From Amylostereum areolatum (taxonomy: Eukaryota; Basidiomycota; Agaricomycetes; Russulales; Stereaceae): a DNA stretch of 64,000 nucleotides. Position 1 is the stretch's first letter. Each line of letters starts with the position of its first letter. Location: positions 1 through 64,000 of the forward strand of contig SAXG01000047.1 in NCBI GenBank assembly GCA_012932865.1, given 5' to 3'. Both the position numbers and the translations under genes were made by a program. The notes under the pieces were generated by a model that saw nothing but the letters and a program-made list of their open reading frames with translations, had not been told where the DNA came from and searched no databases. Below, piece by piece: positions 23,059 to 33,952 of the stretch.

Positions 23059-24629
23059 TTACGCGCTATAACCAATTCCAGATGAGGAGTCCAACGTATT
23101 GCGGCCAACGGAATCTTCAGTCAAGCTGTGGGAATATCTCGACCCGCTAGATAGTTTCGGGTAGTATTCGTCGTCTTCCTGGAACTGTATGCGCCCGGTA
23201 GATATCCCAGAAGCTTCAGGGCCACTGTAGGCAACTACGGGATTTTGAGTAGACAAAATATGCGAGAGGCTCGATGCGTCTTCGAGGTCCTTTCGCGTGT
23301 TACAGATCAGAGCATGAACCCGGTGGTAGCAAACGCAACTCACTCGGATAATGGGAATTAAACCGTCGTCATGAGCAATCGCAAGATCGGCGTCCGATTT
23401 TTAGGGAGGTGAAGCTGTGTGCTGAAAGGCGCCGTGAAGCCTACCTTCAAGACGTAGTCCAATAGAATTTCGAGTGGGTCACAACACTGCGCGTCAGAGT
23501 AAGAAGCTAGCGCCATGGAGAAATCGAAACACACGCACAGGCTCAAGCTCAGAGTCGACAAGGACTTCATTTCTGACACGGAACTAGTCATATCCTCGCC
23601 CTCGCCTCGGTCCTCTGAGTCGTCCTCGTTCGGATTACGGGGCTCCGCATTGGCGAAGAGCTTCTTCCCCAGGAACCACCGATGTTTGACTCGGTATCGA
23701 CGCATGAATATACACTGATCAGGGGGTATAACACGTCCATGGTAAGCACTAGCGTAGATTAATGGTGAAAAGGTGTTGCTAGAGGAAGGCGCAACATCTG
23801 TAGACGGAGATGTTTCACGTTCAGGGTCTGCGCCCGGGCCGGCAGAAGCTTGGGTTGGAACATCGACCAACTCGTCTTGTTGGGGACCCCACCCGTAATC
23901 TGCGCCGTCAATGTTGCTGAATCTGACATTGACGGCAAGCTTGATTCCTGATACCATCGCGATGTCAGCCTCAAGGGACACGCTAGCCTCAAATTCTGTA
24001 TTGCAGAACACCGCATTTGCCCACGATTTGACAAGGTCGCGGCCTGAGACGAGCATGATCTGCTCCATCTTTAAGCCCAGGCCGTTCCTCACCGTAAAGG
24101 CGTGCCACCTTTCAATGTTCTTGATGATGTAGTTTTTGTAGTCTTGCATACAGAGGATGTTTTCCACGTCAACTTTTCCTGCGACGGCAAGAATAGCACC
24201 CTGGTGTCGTGTGGCCGTGAACGAAGCTGTCGCTCCCGCAAGCATGGGTCTGCAGGCATAAGTATATTCAATAACCCAGCCGATACGATAACGGGACATG
24301 CACGCACCCCTCAGCCCCGAAGACGACACCGACGGACTGGACACCCCCAGACTTGTAGACATTCTGCGCACGATATAGCTTCGAGATCTTACGGCTTCGA
24401 TCGATGGGGAGGGGTTCGAAGTATTCTGGTAGGTCCGTCGCCTGTTCTGGGTCATTCTCCGTAAGGTGTATGTTTGAAACATGCCCATGTGCATGTAACC
24501 GACGTCTCCTACGCGCACAGCCCGCTTGCGTCTGTTCGTAACCGCATCGATGCCTGGGGTTGGCTCCCAAAGTGCGTATCCGCGGGCAAGCGCACAGAGC
24601 TTGGCAGGATATACCTCGTGAGCCGCCAT
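23059..24629 (-). CDS. Unnamed basidiomycete family protein, paralog A (3' end probably damaged)
   Basis: Paralog of the gene at 25991-27478. It starts MAAHEVYPAKLCALARGYAL, then KRAVRVGDVGYMHMGMFQ. After introns come MLAGATASFTATRHQGAI, WHAFTVRNGLGLKMEQIML, ASVSLEADIAMVSGIKLAVN, FSNIDGADYGWGP, and RRYRVKHRWFLGKKLFANAE, ending near DPLEILLDYVLK. I know this family as widespread and uncharacterised in Agaricomycetes, with no named domain. In paralog B the next exon starts after a CAG acceptor and encodes SDANFAIAHDDD. Here the matching exon (SDADLAIAHDDG) is present, but the acceptor position reads TAA instead of CAG and a stop precedes it in frame. Without splicing the frame ends at 23358. 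The further exon to 23059 (for example YYPKLSSGSRYSHS) may or may not be used. Confidence 0.6.
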
Positions 24630-25233
24630 GCTTGCATTGGCAAAGAGGTCAAGGCAGGGTATGAACGCCACAAGTGGGCCACAAAGCGTGAGAAAGCTTC
24701 TTCGCACTGCCACGGGGTCACGTTCCGAAGCGCAACGATCAGCCTGAGGGTGAGAGTGACTGAGAGCCTCGTATCAGCTCCCTGATAAACGTTTTCGCAC
24801 GGTACCTGCACTGTACACAGTATTTTTAGTATGTGTATAGGCGCGAAGAACCCAGAAGGAGAACGAAGGTCGATCAAGGACGGTCCAGGAGTCTGAAGTC
24901 GAGGACGATGCTCACTGATCAGATCAAAGCTGTGAAGGTTGGTGCAATCCTATATCAGAACCTTGGAAAATGCTGAGGGTATGACGGTATTAAACACTGG
25001 CGACTTGAGGGCGGTGAGCAATCCTAAACAATGTCAGCGTTTATCCCGGACGAGGTTACGAGCTGCATGAGCCCTCGAGGCTGCTGAATGTCTCGTATAT
25101 CGTGCAGTACGATGGGTTGGAAATGGATATCTGCATACAACGGAGGACGATCTGTGTACGGAGAGGATATAGTAGTCCAATGACCGGAAGAAGTTATTCA
25201 GATAGCGCCCGTGGACGCTCACTAGCACGATGG
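24630..25233. other. Intergenic region, nothing recognised
   Basis: About 600 bases upstream of paralog A and downstream of the DUF6535 gene. No clear element. Confidence 0.4.
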
Positions 25234-25802
25234 TCACTGACGGGCGGGCTCGCGACGTCCAGAACGTTGCGTAGAATGCCGCGGAATAGAAAAACGGCCA
25301 TTCTGGCCAGGCGACCTGATACTACCCCCCGCTACAGTGGGACGTCCACCCTCCTCCCGGGTGAACGGAAGGGGAACGACGACGACGTAGATTCCACCGA
25401 CGACGCAGACAAGGGCGACCGCGACGTCGAAATGGAAGGCCCGGAGCGGCATGATCCAACCTGCAAAGAATAGAAGAACCGCGATGAGGAGGACGAAGTC
25501 CATAACGTAGATGGCCGCCGGTATGCCGGTGGAGAGGAGGAAGGATTTTCGTCTGTCGCGGTCGCGGTCGACAGGCCTTTCCTGCTTATATGTTCTCGTC
25601 CACTGCAGGATGAACATCGACCCCAACGCGCAGGCCATACCGAGGGCAAGGCTTGAAGTGGACAGAAAGTCCATGGAGCTCCTCTGGTATGGTAACTGAC
25701 GCATTTTCTCGACAGTATCGACGGCCTCGGAGTCCTTCTGGGTGGTACTTCTCACCACCAGAAATGCGGTAATTGACACACTGAAAAGACCAGCCTAAAC
25801 GC
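25234..25802 (-). CDS. DUF6535-like membrane protein, probably partial
   Basis: The visible exon encodes AGLFSVSITAFLVVRSTTQK after a TTTAG acceptor, then a polar loop, LSTSSLALGMACALGSMFIL, WTRTYKQER, IYVMDFVLLIAVLLFFAGW and VAVALVCVVGGIYVVVV: four hydrophobic segments. This matches the pattern I know for DUF6535, a basidiomycete family of unknown function (GLFSAVxTAF start, QWxRxY in the middle). The usual upstream exon (W..YxxEAxxxD.....W) was not found between 25803 and 25990, so the gene may be truncated at its 5' end. After the last helix the frame continues as low-complexity sequence to a stop. It sits between two paralogs of another family. Confidence 0.55.
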
Positions 25803-25990
25803 GACGATGAGCTCGTCGCAAATTGTTAAGATGGTTTTGAAACGCGCGCACGATGAGAAGGATTTTCCGCGCTTCGAGATTCCACCTTCGAGCGAGGGTG
25901 ACGTTTGTTCTCGCCGTGGGCGGTAGGTCTTGATCGTCCGTCTGCTCCGGTATTTTCACACCAGAGGAGCGAGCGACTTCGGAGTGTTCG

Positions 25991-27478
25991 TCATTCGGGA
26001 GGATGCTTCCTGGGACCTCCTACGTTAGCGGGTATGATACAAGGCACTAGTGATAACCGGCGCACCAGCAGGGCCTTTACGAACGATCGCAGGTCGTTTG
26101 TGAGCCAATACTTGAGCCATGCCCCAAGCGTCGTCGATTTCCTATCAAGGGGCATGAGCGGCTGAAACACCGAGACATGAACGCGACTTACCTTCAGAAA
26201 CGACACCAAATCGTCGTCGTGGGCAATGGCAAAGTTGGCATCAGAATTCTGGAGTAGACAAGGATTAGACATATTCACATAGAAATCGGAATGCATGCCT
26301 CCAGTATGTAGTCCAAAACAGCCTCGAGCGGATCATGGTACTGGACAAAAAGTGAGGAAAACTGGCATCGGAGAAAGCTGAGATATACCCACAGGATCGG
26401 GCTCGCAGTCGACGAGGACTTCTCTTCCCAGCTCGCCCTCGCCCTCTCCGTCCTCGCCGTCCTCCATGTTCCTCGCCTCCGCGTTGGCCATAAGCTTCTT
26501 TCCAAAGAACCGCCGGTCCTTCACCCGATATCGCCGCAGAAAGACACACTGGTCGGGCGGCATATCTGAGCGGTAAACATCGGAGAAGCTTGAGGGGGAT
26601 CGCGTGACGCCGGAGGGGATCACTGCATTCGTCTGTGGAAACGCGTCGTTGTCAGAATTGGTGCTGATGGCTGGAGTCGCAGTGGGAGTGCGGGTGGGGT
26701 ATTCGACGAGTTCGTCGGGGTCCGGGCCCCACCCGTAGTCAGCCCCGTCGATGTTACTGAAGCGGACGTTTACGGCAAGCTTGATCTCGGCGATAGTCAT
26801 GATCTCAGCCTCGAGCGACACGCTCGCTTCGAAGTCGGTGCTGCAGAACGCGGCGTTCGCCCAGGATCGGACGAGGTCGCGGCCGGTGACGAGGATGATT
26901 TCCTCCATTTTCAGTCCCATGCCGTGCTGGACGGTGAGAGCGTGCCAGCGATCGATGTTCTTCAGCATGTAGTCTTCATAGTTTTGCTTGTGGAGCACGT
27001 TCTCGACGTTGATTTTGCCTGCGACGGCGAGAACTGCGCCCTGATGTCGCGCGGTAGAAAACGAGGCGCTGGCGCCCGCGAGCATTGGACTATTCGTATG
27101 CGCTCAGCTTGCCTAACGCACGAAAATTAGAGCGAAATAGACCCACCCTTGAGCTCCCACTACGACGCCCACGGACCGCACACTCGAGGATTTGTAAACG
27201 TTCTGGGAACGAGAGTGTTTGGACACGGCCAGACGGCGGTCGAGCGGGAGGGGCTCGAAGTACTCCGGGAGAGTCGTCGACTGCTCGGGGTCGTCGTGCT
27301 CAAGGTGGATGTTGAACAGGATCTGGAACATGCCCATGTACATGTACCCGACGTCGCCGACGCGTACCGCGCGTTTGCGCTTGTCCGTCACCGCATCGAT
27401 GCCCGGAGTCGGCTCCCAAATTGCGTATCCTCTGGCGAGGGTAGAGAGTCGTGCGGGATAAACCTCATGAGCTGCCAT
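25991..27478 (-). CDS. Unnamed basidiomycete family protein, paralog B
   Basis: Close paralog of the gene at 23059-24629. It starts MAAHEVYPARLSTLARGYAI and WEPTPGIDAVTDKRKRAVR, VGDVGYMYMGMFQILFNIHL, then LPEYFEPLPLDRRL. After an intron come MLAGASASFSTARHQGAVLA, WHALTVQHGMGLKMEEIIL, VTGRDLVRSWANAAFCSTDF, FSNIDGADYGWGPDPDEL, and RRYRVKDRRFFGKKLMANAE. The end is EAVLDYILE joined to NSDANFAIAHDDDLVSFLK by a 50-nt intron (26249-26298) whose donor is GC (GAG|GCATGC) and acceptor CAG. The final few codons and stop are uncertain; the open frame ends at 25991. No domain is named. The conserved core suggests a folded soluble protein. Confidence 0.65.
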
Positions 27479-27964
27479 CGCTCACGGATGCAGGAAGAAG
27501 GAGGGAAAGAACGTGCTGATGAAGCGAACACTTGCTAGACGCTTGGCCGCGGATATTTTGATCCCTTGGGGTAGAGTCAAAGCGGAAGATCAGAAGCAGC
27601 TTCACCGCACTGCATGAGTTGTGGGTGAATTTACTGGTAGTTGTAGGCTTGGATGACTTGAGACTAAGACTTGGTGGTAACAGAAATACAGTCGAAAATA
27701 CTGATGCCAATTGCGCGGTGGAGCCTGGTGGGGAATGCTGACGTCAGCCATTCACACGGTCGCTTTGTCCAAGCTTCAAAGAGGTCCAAAATCTGATCTG
27801 ACCGCCATAACATTACTTAGTAGTCTCTTCCACATCACTTCCACACCCTATCCAACTACTCTTCTCCATTATCTCTCTTCTGCTTTGTATGTCAAATTGT
27901 CGAAGAAAGTGCCCCCATTTCTGTTCTAACTTGCGCAAACAGGTGAACCCGCCGACGCGACGCG
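27479..27964. other. Divergent intergenic region
   Basis: About 490 bases between paralog B (-) and the first Clr2-like gene (+), presumably holding both promoters. CT-rich stretch just upstream of 27965. No clear TATA box. Confidence 0.4.
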
Positions 27965-29057
27965 ATGTCGGAGCTTTTCGAGATCCCGTTTTATCAACGC
28001 AACGCATACACTCCGACTCCGTCGCCTCAAGCTAGCCCCGTCGCGTGGAACTCGAATACAGACGACGAATCCGGTGCGCCTGCCATCCTGATAATCTCCG
28101 TGGATCCAAAGACTGACAATGCGCATCGCAGAACGCGTCCGCGACGCGTCCACGGCCGCGACCCGAGCACCTTCAGTCACATCATCCCTGCCACTTGTAG
28201 CATCCTTTCACCACACACAAAATCTAGTTTCATCAGCGCCCCCTTCTCCGCCACCCCCGCCGATACCGTCCTCCATCGGCCCGCGCGTCCTCACTCGCAA
28301 CCCCGCCGGCGGCTTCGACGCCCAAACCCCCCACTTTCGCGTCGTTGGCAACGTTATCACCATCATCGCCTCAGACGGGGACCCCGATCGCATACCAACG
28401 CTGCTCAAGGCAGGACACCACCGTATCCAGCATCCGTCCTCTGACCCGGACTTCGAGCACGCGTGGATGTTCTGGACAAGGAAGGTCGGAAAGTACGTCG
28501 CGGCGGTGATGTTTGGCCAGCGCGATGTTTGTATGTGTTCCTACACTCTTTTCCCGGTCTGATGCTCACCATCTCTCCGATCTCCACACTACACAGACCG
28601 TCAACCGAAGTGGAAGATGGGTGGGTGGCCGGCGGATTACACCTTCTGGGCGAAAGAGCGTGAAAAACCAAACAGAGGAAAGGACGGACAGCCTCTCAAA
28701 CTGAGACACGACTACTACCTCTACGGTACGCCCCCCCTCTTGTGCTTTCTTTATACGTCTTCATACTTCTGATCTCGACGTTTACCATCGTGCTTAGGGA
28801 GCCCCGTATCCTCGTTCGACTCGACGCTCCAATTCGTCTACCACGCGACGTGGCTCATGACCGGGAAGCCCCTCAAACGGAACGGCAAACCCGAGTGCGA
28901 ATGCACGTACTGCAGCCAACGTAGCCAGAAGGACGTCGTCGCCCCGCAGCTGCAGCGCGTGATGCATGGGCTTGCGCTCCTCGAGGATGTACGCGCCGTT
29001 GAAGAGGACTCGGAGACGGACGAACTAGACGACATCGACGAGCTCGTGTCCGATTGA
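27965..29057 (+). CDS. Clr2-like (transcription-silencing type) protein, paralog 1
   Basis: Four exons. Exon 1 starts MSELFEIPFYQRNAYTPTP. A 53-nt intron near 28074-28126 joins to ERVRDASTAATRAPSVTSS. Exon 2 runs to GGFDAQTPHFRVVGNVITII, ASDGDPDR and the block VGKYVAAVMFGQRD. Exon 3 has WPADYTFWAKE and LRHDYYLYG. The last exon begins SPVSSFDSTLQFVYHATWLM and has ECECTYC before an acidic C-terminus. The combination [DH]YYLYG + S..F.S..EF..H..WLM + C.CxYC resembles the Clr2 domain of fission-yeast cryptic loci regulator 2, part of the SHREC silencing complex. The assignment is by pattern only and the in vivo role is an inference. Four paralogs lie within 11 kb. Confidence 0.65.
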
Positions 29058-29698
29058 AAGGACATACATGAAGGTACGCCGCGCGGTCGGCACTTTGGGA
29101 GCGTGCACTGCTTAGCCGTTGCATGCCCCCCCCCTCCTTGCTACCTCTTCGTTGATTGTCATGCCCATATTCCATCATACACACCCTATCCTGATTCCCC
29201 GGACTCGGAGCTGCTTGTACAACATCTGTATCCCGCTTTCGTATGCTTTATCTGTTCTGCTCACCAGTCTGTGTACACCTTTCCCTTGCCCTATCCTCGT
29301 ATTGTGTCTTTATCGTGTATTTACTTGTACAATTGTTTCGCGTTCATTGTTCTACGTATCAGATTCCAGAGCGAAGGCTCCAGCCCGGAACCTTCTCGAA
29401 GGTCCTAGAACTTGAACAAAAGCAACTTAGTAACTCTGAGTCAGCAACGATCATGACGAGTCATTGTCGGCTGCGCATGGGATCCTGAGTATAAATATCG
29501 TAAAAAGAACCCATGAAAAAGTCATAACCTCATTTGTAAGGATGAAAAATGATGGAAACATACTATATATAAGTAGAGGTACTCACTCCCGGATATCCAT
29601 CCAGACTGATTTCGCGCGCAAAAAAATCGGTTGTCATTTGGTTATACCACAATAAAAAGTAGAAGACTCATTATGTAAACAAAGACAAATAACGCGGG
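29058..29698. other. Intergenic region between Clr2-like paralogs 1 and 2
   Basis: About 640 bases. The first part is CT-rich and then AT-rich towards 29700, consistent with a 3' UTR and a promoter. No gene seen. Confidence 0.4.
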
Positions 29699-29706
29699 TA
29701 TATAAG
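29699..29706 (+). promoter_or_regulatory. TATA box of Clr2-like paralog 2
   Basis: TATATAAG about 150 bases upstream of the ATG at 29857. Confidence 0.4.
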
Positions 29707-29856
29707 GATGATCCGGCCGATTGATCGTCGATCATCAACTTTGCTCCCGCGCTCATCTTAGCTGAACCACCCAACCACCCACGCTCGAATACATTGTTCG
29801 TACTTTACATACTTTTTGAAACTGAATCGTGGAGTAAACGTACGCATCCAAGCACG

Positions 29857-30993
29857 ATGTCACAATTCCCACTGCCGATGTCGCCCACAATCACACCCTT
29901 GACTGTTCCTCAAGACCCCGCCGGGGACTCGATGGCGGTCGAAGTGCCCCCGGGCACGTCAAACCCAACCAACCCAACCAACCCAACCACTTACCGGAAT
30001 CGTTACGCTGGCATGAAGTTCAAGAAACGCGTTCGGCGCCCGTCCGATTCCCCACCCCCGTCCCCGGCTCCGCCGCCCCACCCCCGTCCCCGCCTGCCAT
30101 CCCCCACCCCGCCTCTCTCCCCGTCTCTCCCTCCCTATCTTACTCGTCTTCTCCCCTTCTCCCCCCGCGCACTCACTCTCTCCCCCGACCCCACAAACGG
30201 CTTCTCTGGCCGCACCCCGCACTTCTGCGTGACCCGCAACCAGATCACATTCACCACCACGGACGCCTCTACGTCCGACGCGCGGGTGCCGCGTCCGGGC
30301 GCACATATCGACAAGAACGGGAACGAGTTCTTCTACGAGAAGATGGACCCCCGCGCGCCCGACACGTACGAGGTCGAGGTCAAGGACAAGGCCGGACACA
30401 CGGCGAAGCGGCTGAAACGGAACGCGCAGTCGGCGTGGCGGAGGAAGGTCGGGCGCTGCGTCGCCGCGATCATGTTCGGGCGACGAAACAGACGTAGGTC
30501 CCCGCCACACCCTCAGCACCACCGCTCGCGAGGGCTGACCGCGCGCACAGAGAAACAACCCGTGTGGGAGATCGCGGCCTGGCCCGCGGGCTACACGTTC
30601 TGGGTCACGCCCAAGGTCAAGATCGAGAAGGACGGCACGCTCGGCGAGCGCAAGGACCATTACCTCTACGGCAGCCCCGCGGCGACCTTCGAGTCCCCGC
30701 ACGAGTTCGCGTACCACGCCGTGTGGCTCATGCGCGGCATGCCCGTCACCCCGTACGGCAGGCCCGACTGCAGGTGCCAGTACTGCGCCGGCGGCAAGCA
30801 GAAGCCCATTACGGCGGAGCTCAAGGCGATCGTGAGCGCGTGCGACGGGGAGGGCAGGATCGGGAACGGCCCGCAAGACCCCGCGTACGACGTCGTGGAC
30901 GACGACGACGACGACGACGAAGGCGAAGAGGACGAGGACGCGTCCGATGCGGAGGATGGCACGAACGACGACGCGATGAGTCTCGAGGACTGA
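29857..30993 (+). CDS. Clr2-like protein, paralog 2
   Basis: Starts MSQFPLPMSPTI; the frame is open before this but has no ATG nearer the TATA box. A proline-rich linker leads to FKKRVRRPSDSPPP and NGFSGRTPHFCVTRNQITF, then WRRKVGRCVAAIMFGRRN. An intron from about 30494 (GTAGGT...CACAG) is a multiple of three, so it can be read through. After it come WEIAAWPAGYTFWVTPK, RKDHYLYGSPAATFESPHEF, YHAVWLMRG, CRCQYC and ITAELKAIVSACDGEG. The protein ends in a long Asp/Glu tract (codons near 30897-30960). The same block order as its three paralogs gives the assignment. The Asp/Glu tail is also present in paralog 4. Confidence 0.7.
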   Translation: MSQFPLPMSPTITPLTVPQDPAGDSMAVEVPPGTSNPTNPTNPTTYRNRYAGMKFKKRVRRPSDSPPPSPAPPPHPRPRLPSPTPPLSPSLPPYLTRLLPFSPRALTLSPDPTNGFSGRTPHFCVTRNQITFTTTDASTSDARVPRPGAHIDKNGNEFFYEKMDPRAPDTYEVEVKDKAGHTAKRLKRNAQSAWRRKVGRCVAAIMFGRRNRRRSPPHPQHHRSRGLTARTEKQPVWEIAAWPAGYTFWVTPKVKIEKDGTLGERKDHYLYGSPAATFESPHEFAYHAVWLMRGMPVTPYGRPDCRCQYCAGGKQKPITAELKAIVSACDGEGRIGNGPQDPAYDVVDDDDDDDEGEEDEDASDAEDGTNDDAMSLED

Positions 30994-31228
30994 GGTGCGC
31001 ACGTCGGCTTCCTATCCCCTCGCAGACGATAGTTCAAGTGGATCGCGCGAGGGCTTTCCCCTCACCCTCGAAGGGGCCCTCCGTCGTGTTTTCAGATGTC
31101 AGCCATATGCAAACCGTACGACTCCCGACAAGACTCCAGGCTCGATCGACAGGCTTCTCCATGCAAACCCTCTCGCAACGGCGGCGACGCCGCGGACCTT
31201 TCGCTCCCTCAACTCGGGAAGAAGCTGG

Positions 31229-31270
31229 TCTTTCTTTTCTTTCTTTTCTTTCTTTCTTTCTTTCTTTCTC
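31229..31270. repeat. TTTC/TTTTC microsatellite
   Basis: Pyrimidine-only run of TCTTT and TTTC units, about 40 bases, with TTTC repeated several times at the end. Confidence 0.85.
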
Positions 31271-31308
31271 TCGACTCTGTTTCAATGGTTGTAAACTTTA
31301 TGGAGCAT

Positions 31309-31337
31309 GCGCCTTCAAGCTTCAAGCTTGAAGGCGC
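31309..31337. repeat. 14-bp perfect inverted repeat, 1-base loop
   Basis: Arm GCGCCTTCAAGCTT (31309-31322), spacer C, arm AAGCTTGAAGGCGC (31324-31337). It lies about 316 bases after the stop of paralog 2 and 357 bases beyond the stop of paralog 3, so it could form a hairpin in either 3' UTR. Confidence 0.8.
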
Positions 31338-31693
31338 TTGGACTTTGGACTGACGAACGGATGTACTGTATAATATCAATATGCTATGGAATGGAATGCC
31401 CCCTGCTTTCCAACCAACATCTGCCGACTGAGAGCACTCAAAAGGTTCAGATAAGTGATATCATAGTATAACGGAAAGGGGGTCGAAGGCTGTCGTTGAA
31501 CGTTGAACTCTTGAGCGACGTCTGTACGAGGGTTACTCCGGATAGAGTGCTAAGTAGACCACAGGATCAAACACGCAGCGGCATCGGGCGAGACTGGCAT
31601 CCACCGATCGTCAGTACTCTGAACGTACCTAATCTCCTAAGTAAACGACAAACCCACACACAGACCCTCCGCACAAAACCCCTTCGCACACTC

Positions 31694-33627
31694 CTACTCC
31701 CCCTGGCCATACACCGTCCCATCCCCGCACTCCTCCAATATCCTCTCCAAGCGATCCGTGATCGGCTGCTGATCCTCCCTGCTGCAGTACTTGCACTCGC
31801 ACGCGCCTGCGCGACCGGACATGAGCCAGATTGCGTGCGAGACGAACTCCATGGGCGAGGCAAACGCCGAGGTGGGGCCGCCTGCGGGGGAGCCGGCGTC
31901 AGCGGGCGCGAGGAAAGAGAGCGAGAGAAGAGGAGGACGGACGGACCGTAGAGGTAGTAGTCTTTGCGGGGCGCGCGCGGCTTGCCGTCCTTGCCGTCCG
32001 TCTTGGGCTTGATCGCGACCCAGAACGTGTACCCCTCCGGCCAGCGCTCGATGATCCACGGCGGATCGTTGGCTGCCGCACCCGTCAGCGTCCTCGCCCG
32101 CAGCAATCCGAACGCGAAAAACAAAACAAAAGACACGCACCGGTCTGCTTCCGCCCGAACATGACCGCGGCGACGTACCGCCCGATGGTCTTCTGCCAGT
32201 GCGCCAGCCCGCGCCGGAAGCTCGCGTCGGCGGACGTCGGCAGCACGCGCTCGAAGTGGAACGGCTTGCCGTGGGTGTCGTGGTGCGTGCCCGGGGCGGG
32301 GACGCGCGCGGGGTCGCCGTCGGAGGCGAGGACGGACATGCGGTTGAGGGTGACGGAGAAGGAGGGCGTCGTGCCGGAAAAGCCGCGGGTGGTGGGGGAG
32401 GAGGACCGGGTGAGGGTGGTGGGGGCGATGGGAAGGCGCCGACGGCCCCGGGAGCGAGCGGCGCCTGAAGAGGAGGGAGCGGGGGCCGGTGCTGCAACAG
32501 ACGTGGGGGATGCACCAGACGAAGCGGGTTGAGAGCGTGGGCGAGAAGGCCCGGGTTTGGGAGGTGCACGAGACGAAGACGGCGCAGGACGAGCGGTAGG
32601 AGATCGGGGAGGTGGCTGGTGGGAGGAGGACGAAGATGCCGGTGGTGGTTGGCCTCGAGGGGAGCGTGGTCGTCCTTGGCTCTCTTGCAACGACAGCGAG
32701 GAAACGTCGAGGGTGGGCGATCCTGGAACGCGTCGAGAGGCGGAGGACGAGCCGTACGTCTTGATCGCGAGGACAGGTTTGGACGCAGGTGTGGACTTGG
32801 GCGCAGACGAAGGCGGAGGCACCTTGGACGACGCCTTGGGCCCGATGTTCCTATCTGGACCGGTGTTGGATGGACCGGCATGTGCGTTCGGGGTCGCGTG
32901 CGGCGGGTAGGGCTGATACCTCCCCGTCAACGCGGTCGGGCGTGCGGGCGCGGCGGGATAGACGGGCTGCGGCATTGGGAGGCCTGCGCCTTGGGCGGGG
33001 GTGGCCGACGCCTTGTAGAGCGGCGCATTGAGCGCGTCGCTACGCAGCTCTTCGGCCGTCCGTCTGCGCGGCCGAGGCGCCGGGTGGGGACGCGTAACCG
33101 AGTGTCCGGCGGCGCTGGTGGGGCGCGGAGGAGGGGGTTTGACGAGCGCGGATTTGAGGGGAACCTGGGTTCGGTGGGGGAGAAGAGCGGGGGGAGACGG
33201 GGCGTTCCGGGACGGCGGCGGGAGTGGGGCAGAGGTGGATGAGGACATGGATGTGGGAGAGGTGACGAGGGGCTGGCGGGGTTGGACCGGCGTCGGGGCG
33301 TGTTGGTCGCGCTCGTTCGATTGACACGGCATCCTCTCCTCCGTCTTCGTGGAATCGGGCCCTGCGACGGCCGCCTCGGCCATTTCTGCACACATACCCG
33401 AAATCCATAGTCAGACCTTTGCGCGCGCTGCATAGAAAGAAGAATAAAAACGCACCGACGTCCTCAGGAGAGTCGGGATACTCCAGATCGAGAGACGCGT
33501 CGTCGTCCAGGAGGTTTGGGGATGCGGCGGGCGATGTAACGCGATTTGAGCCATTCTGTTTGGACTCCAGGATATGTTTGTAGAAGGCGTGCGCGAGTCG
33601 TGGGTCGCGAGAGGGGGAAGAGGTCAT
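31694..33627 (-). CDS. Clr2-like protein, paralog 3 (long form)
   Basis: The longest member. Exon 1 starts MTSSPSRDPRLAHAFYKHIL and ends LEYPDSPEDV. Exon 2 starts EMAEAAVAGP and encodes a proline/serine-rich, probably disordered region of about 300 residues, with short blocks such as EELRSDALNAPLYKAS. The conserved part follows: GFSGTTPSFSVTLNRMSVLA, SDGDPARVPAPGTHHD, HWQKTIGRYVAAVMFGRKQ. The next exon has WPEGYTFWVAIKPKTDGK and RKDYYLYG. The last has AFASPMEFVSHAIWLMSG, CECKYC and ITDRLERILEECGDG before the stop. Compared with paralogs 1, 2 and 4 it adds the N-terminal exon and the linker. Assignment to the Clr2 type rests on the same conserved blocks. Confidence 0.7.
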
Positions 33628-33952
33628 GGTCGTCTGCGCCGACGTTGAGCGGGGCCGCCCATGGTGATGGCCAGAAACAAAAGCGCGCTCGACAAAGCCA
33701 AACACCCCGCAAATCTCCGAGATTGCCTCGATGACGGCATTGGCGCTTATCTAATCTACATACTCCGTCGAGGAGTCGCCTCCGAACCCCTAAGTGGCGA
33801 TTTTACCTCTGGCGTTCAACGTTCATCGTAGTACGTCGGTATCCTCGAAACTCGCACTACCAGCACGCCATCTACCTAAAACCTTCCTCTTGAATCCTGG
33901 CTTCCCTCCCAGTAACCTCAAAGTAACCTACTTAGTAGTACTCAAGATCTCC

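Larger units (their letters stand above)
30994..31693. other. Convergent intergenic region with microsatellite and palindrome
   Basis: About 700 bases between the stops of Clr2-like paralogs 2 (+) and 3 (-). Contains a TTTC microsatellite (31229-31270) and a 29-bp perfect palindrome (31309-31337). Short open frames only. Confidence 0.5.

Noticed and set aside
29959..31002. 347-codon minus-strand open frame
   Set aside because: Shadow of Clr2-like paralog 2, with Val/Arg-rich low-complexity translation and no conserved block.
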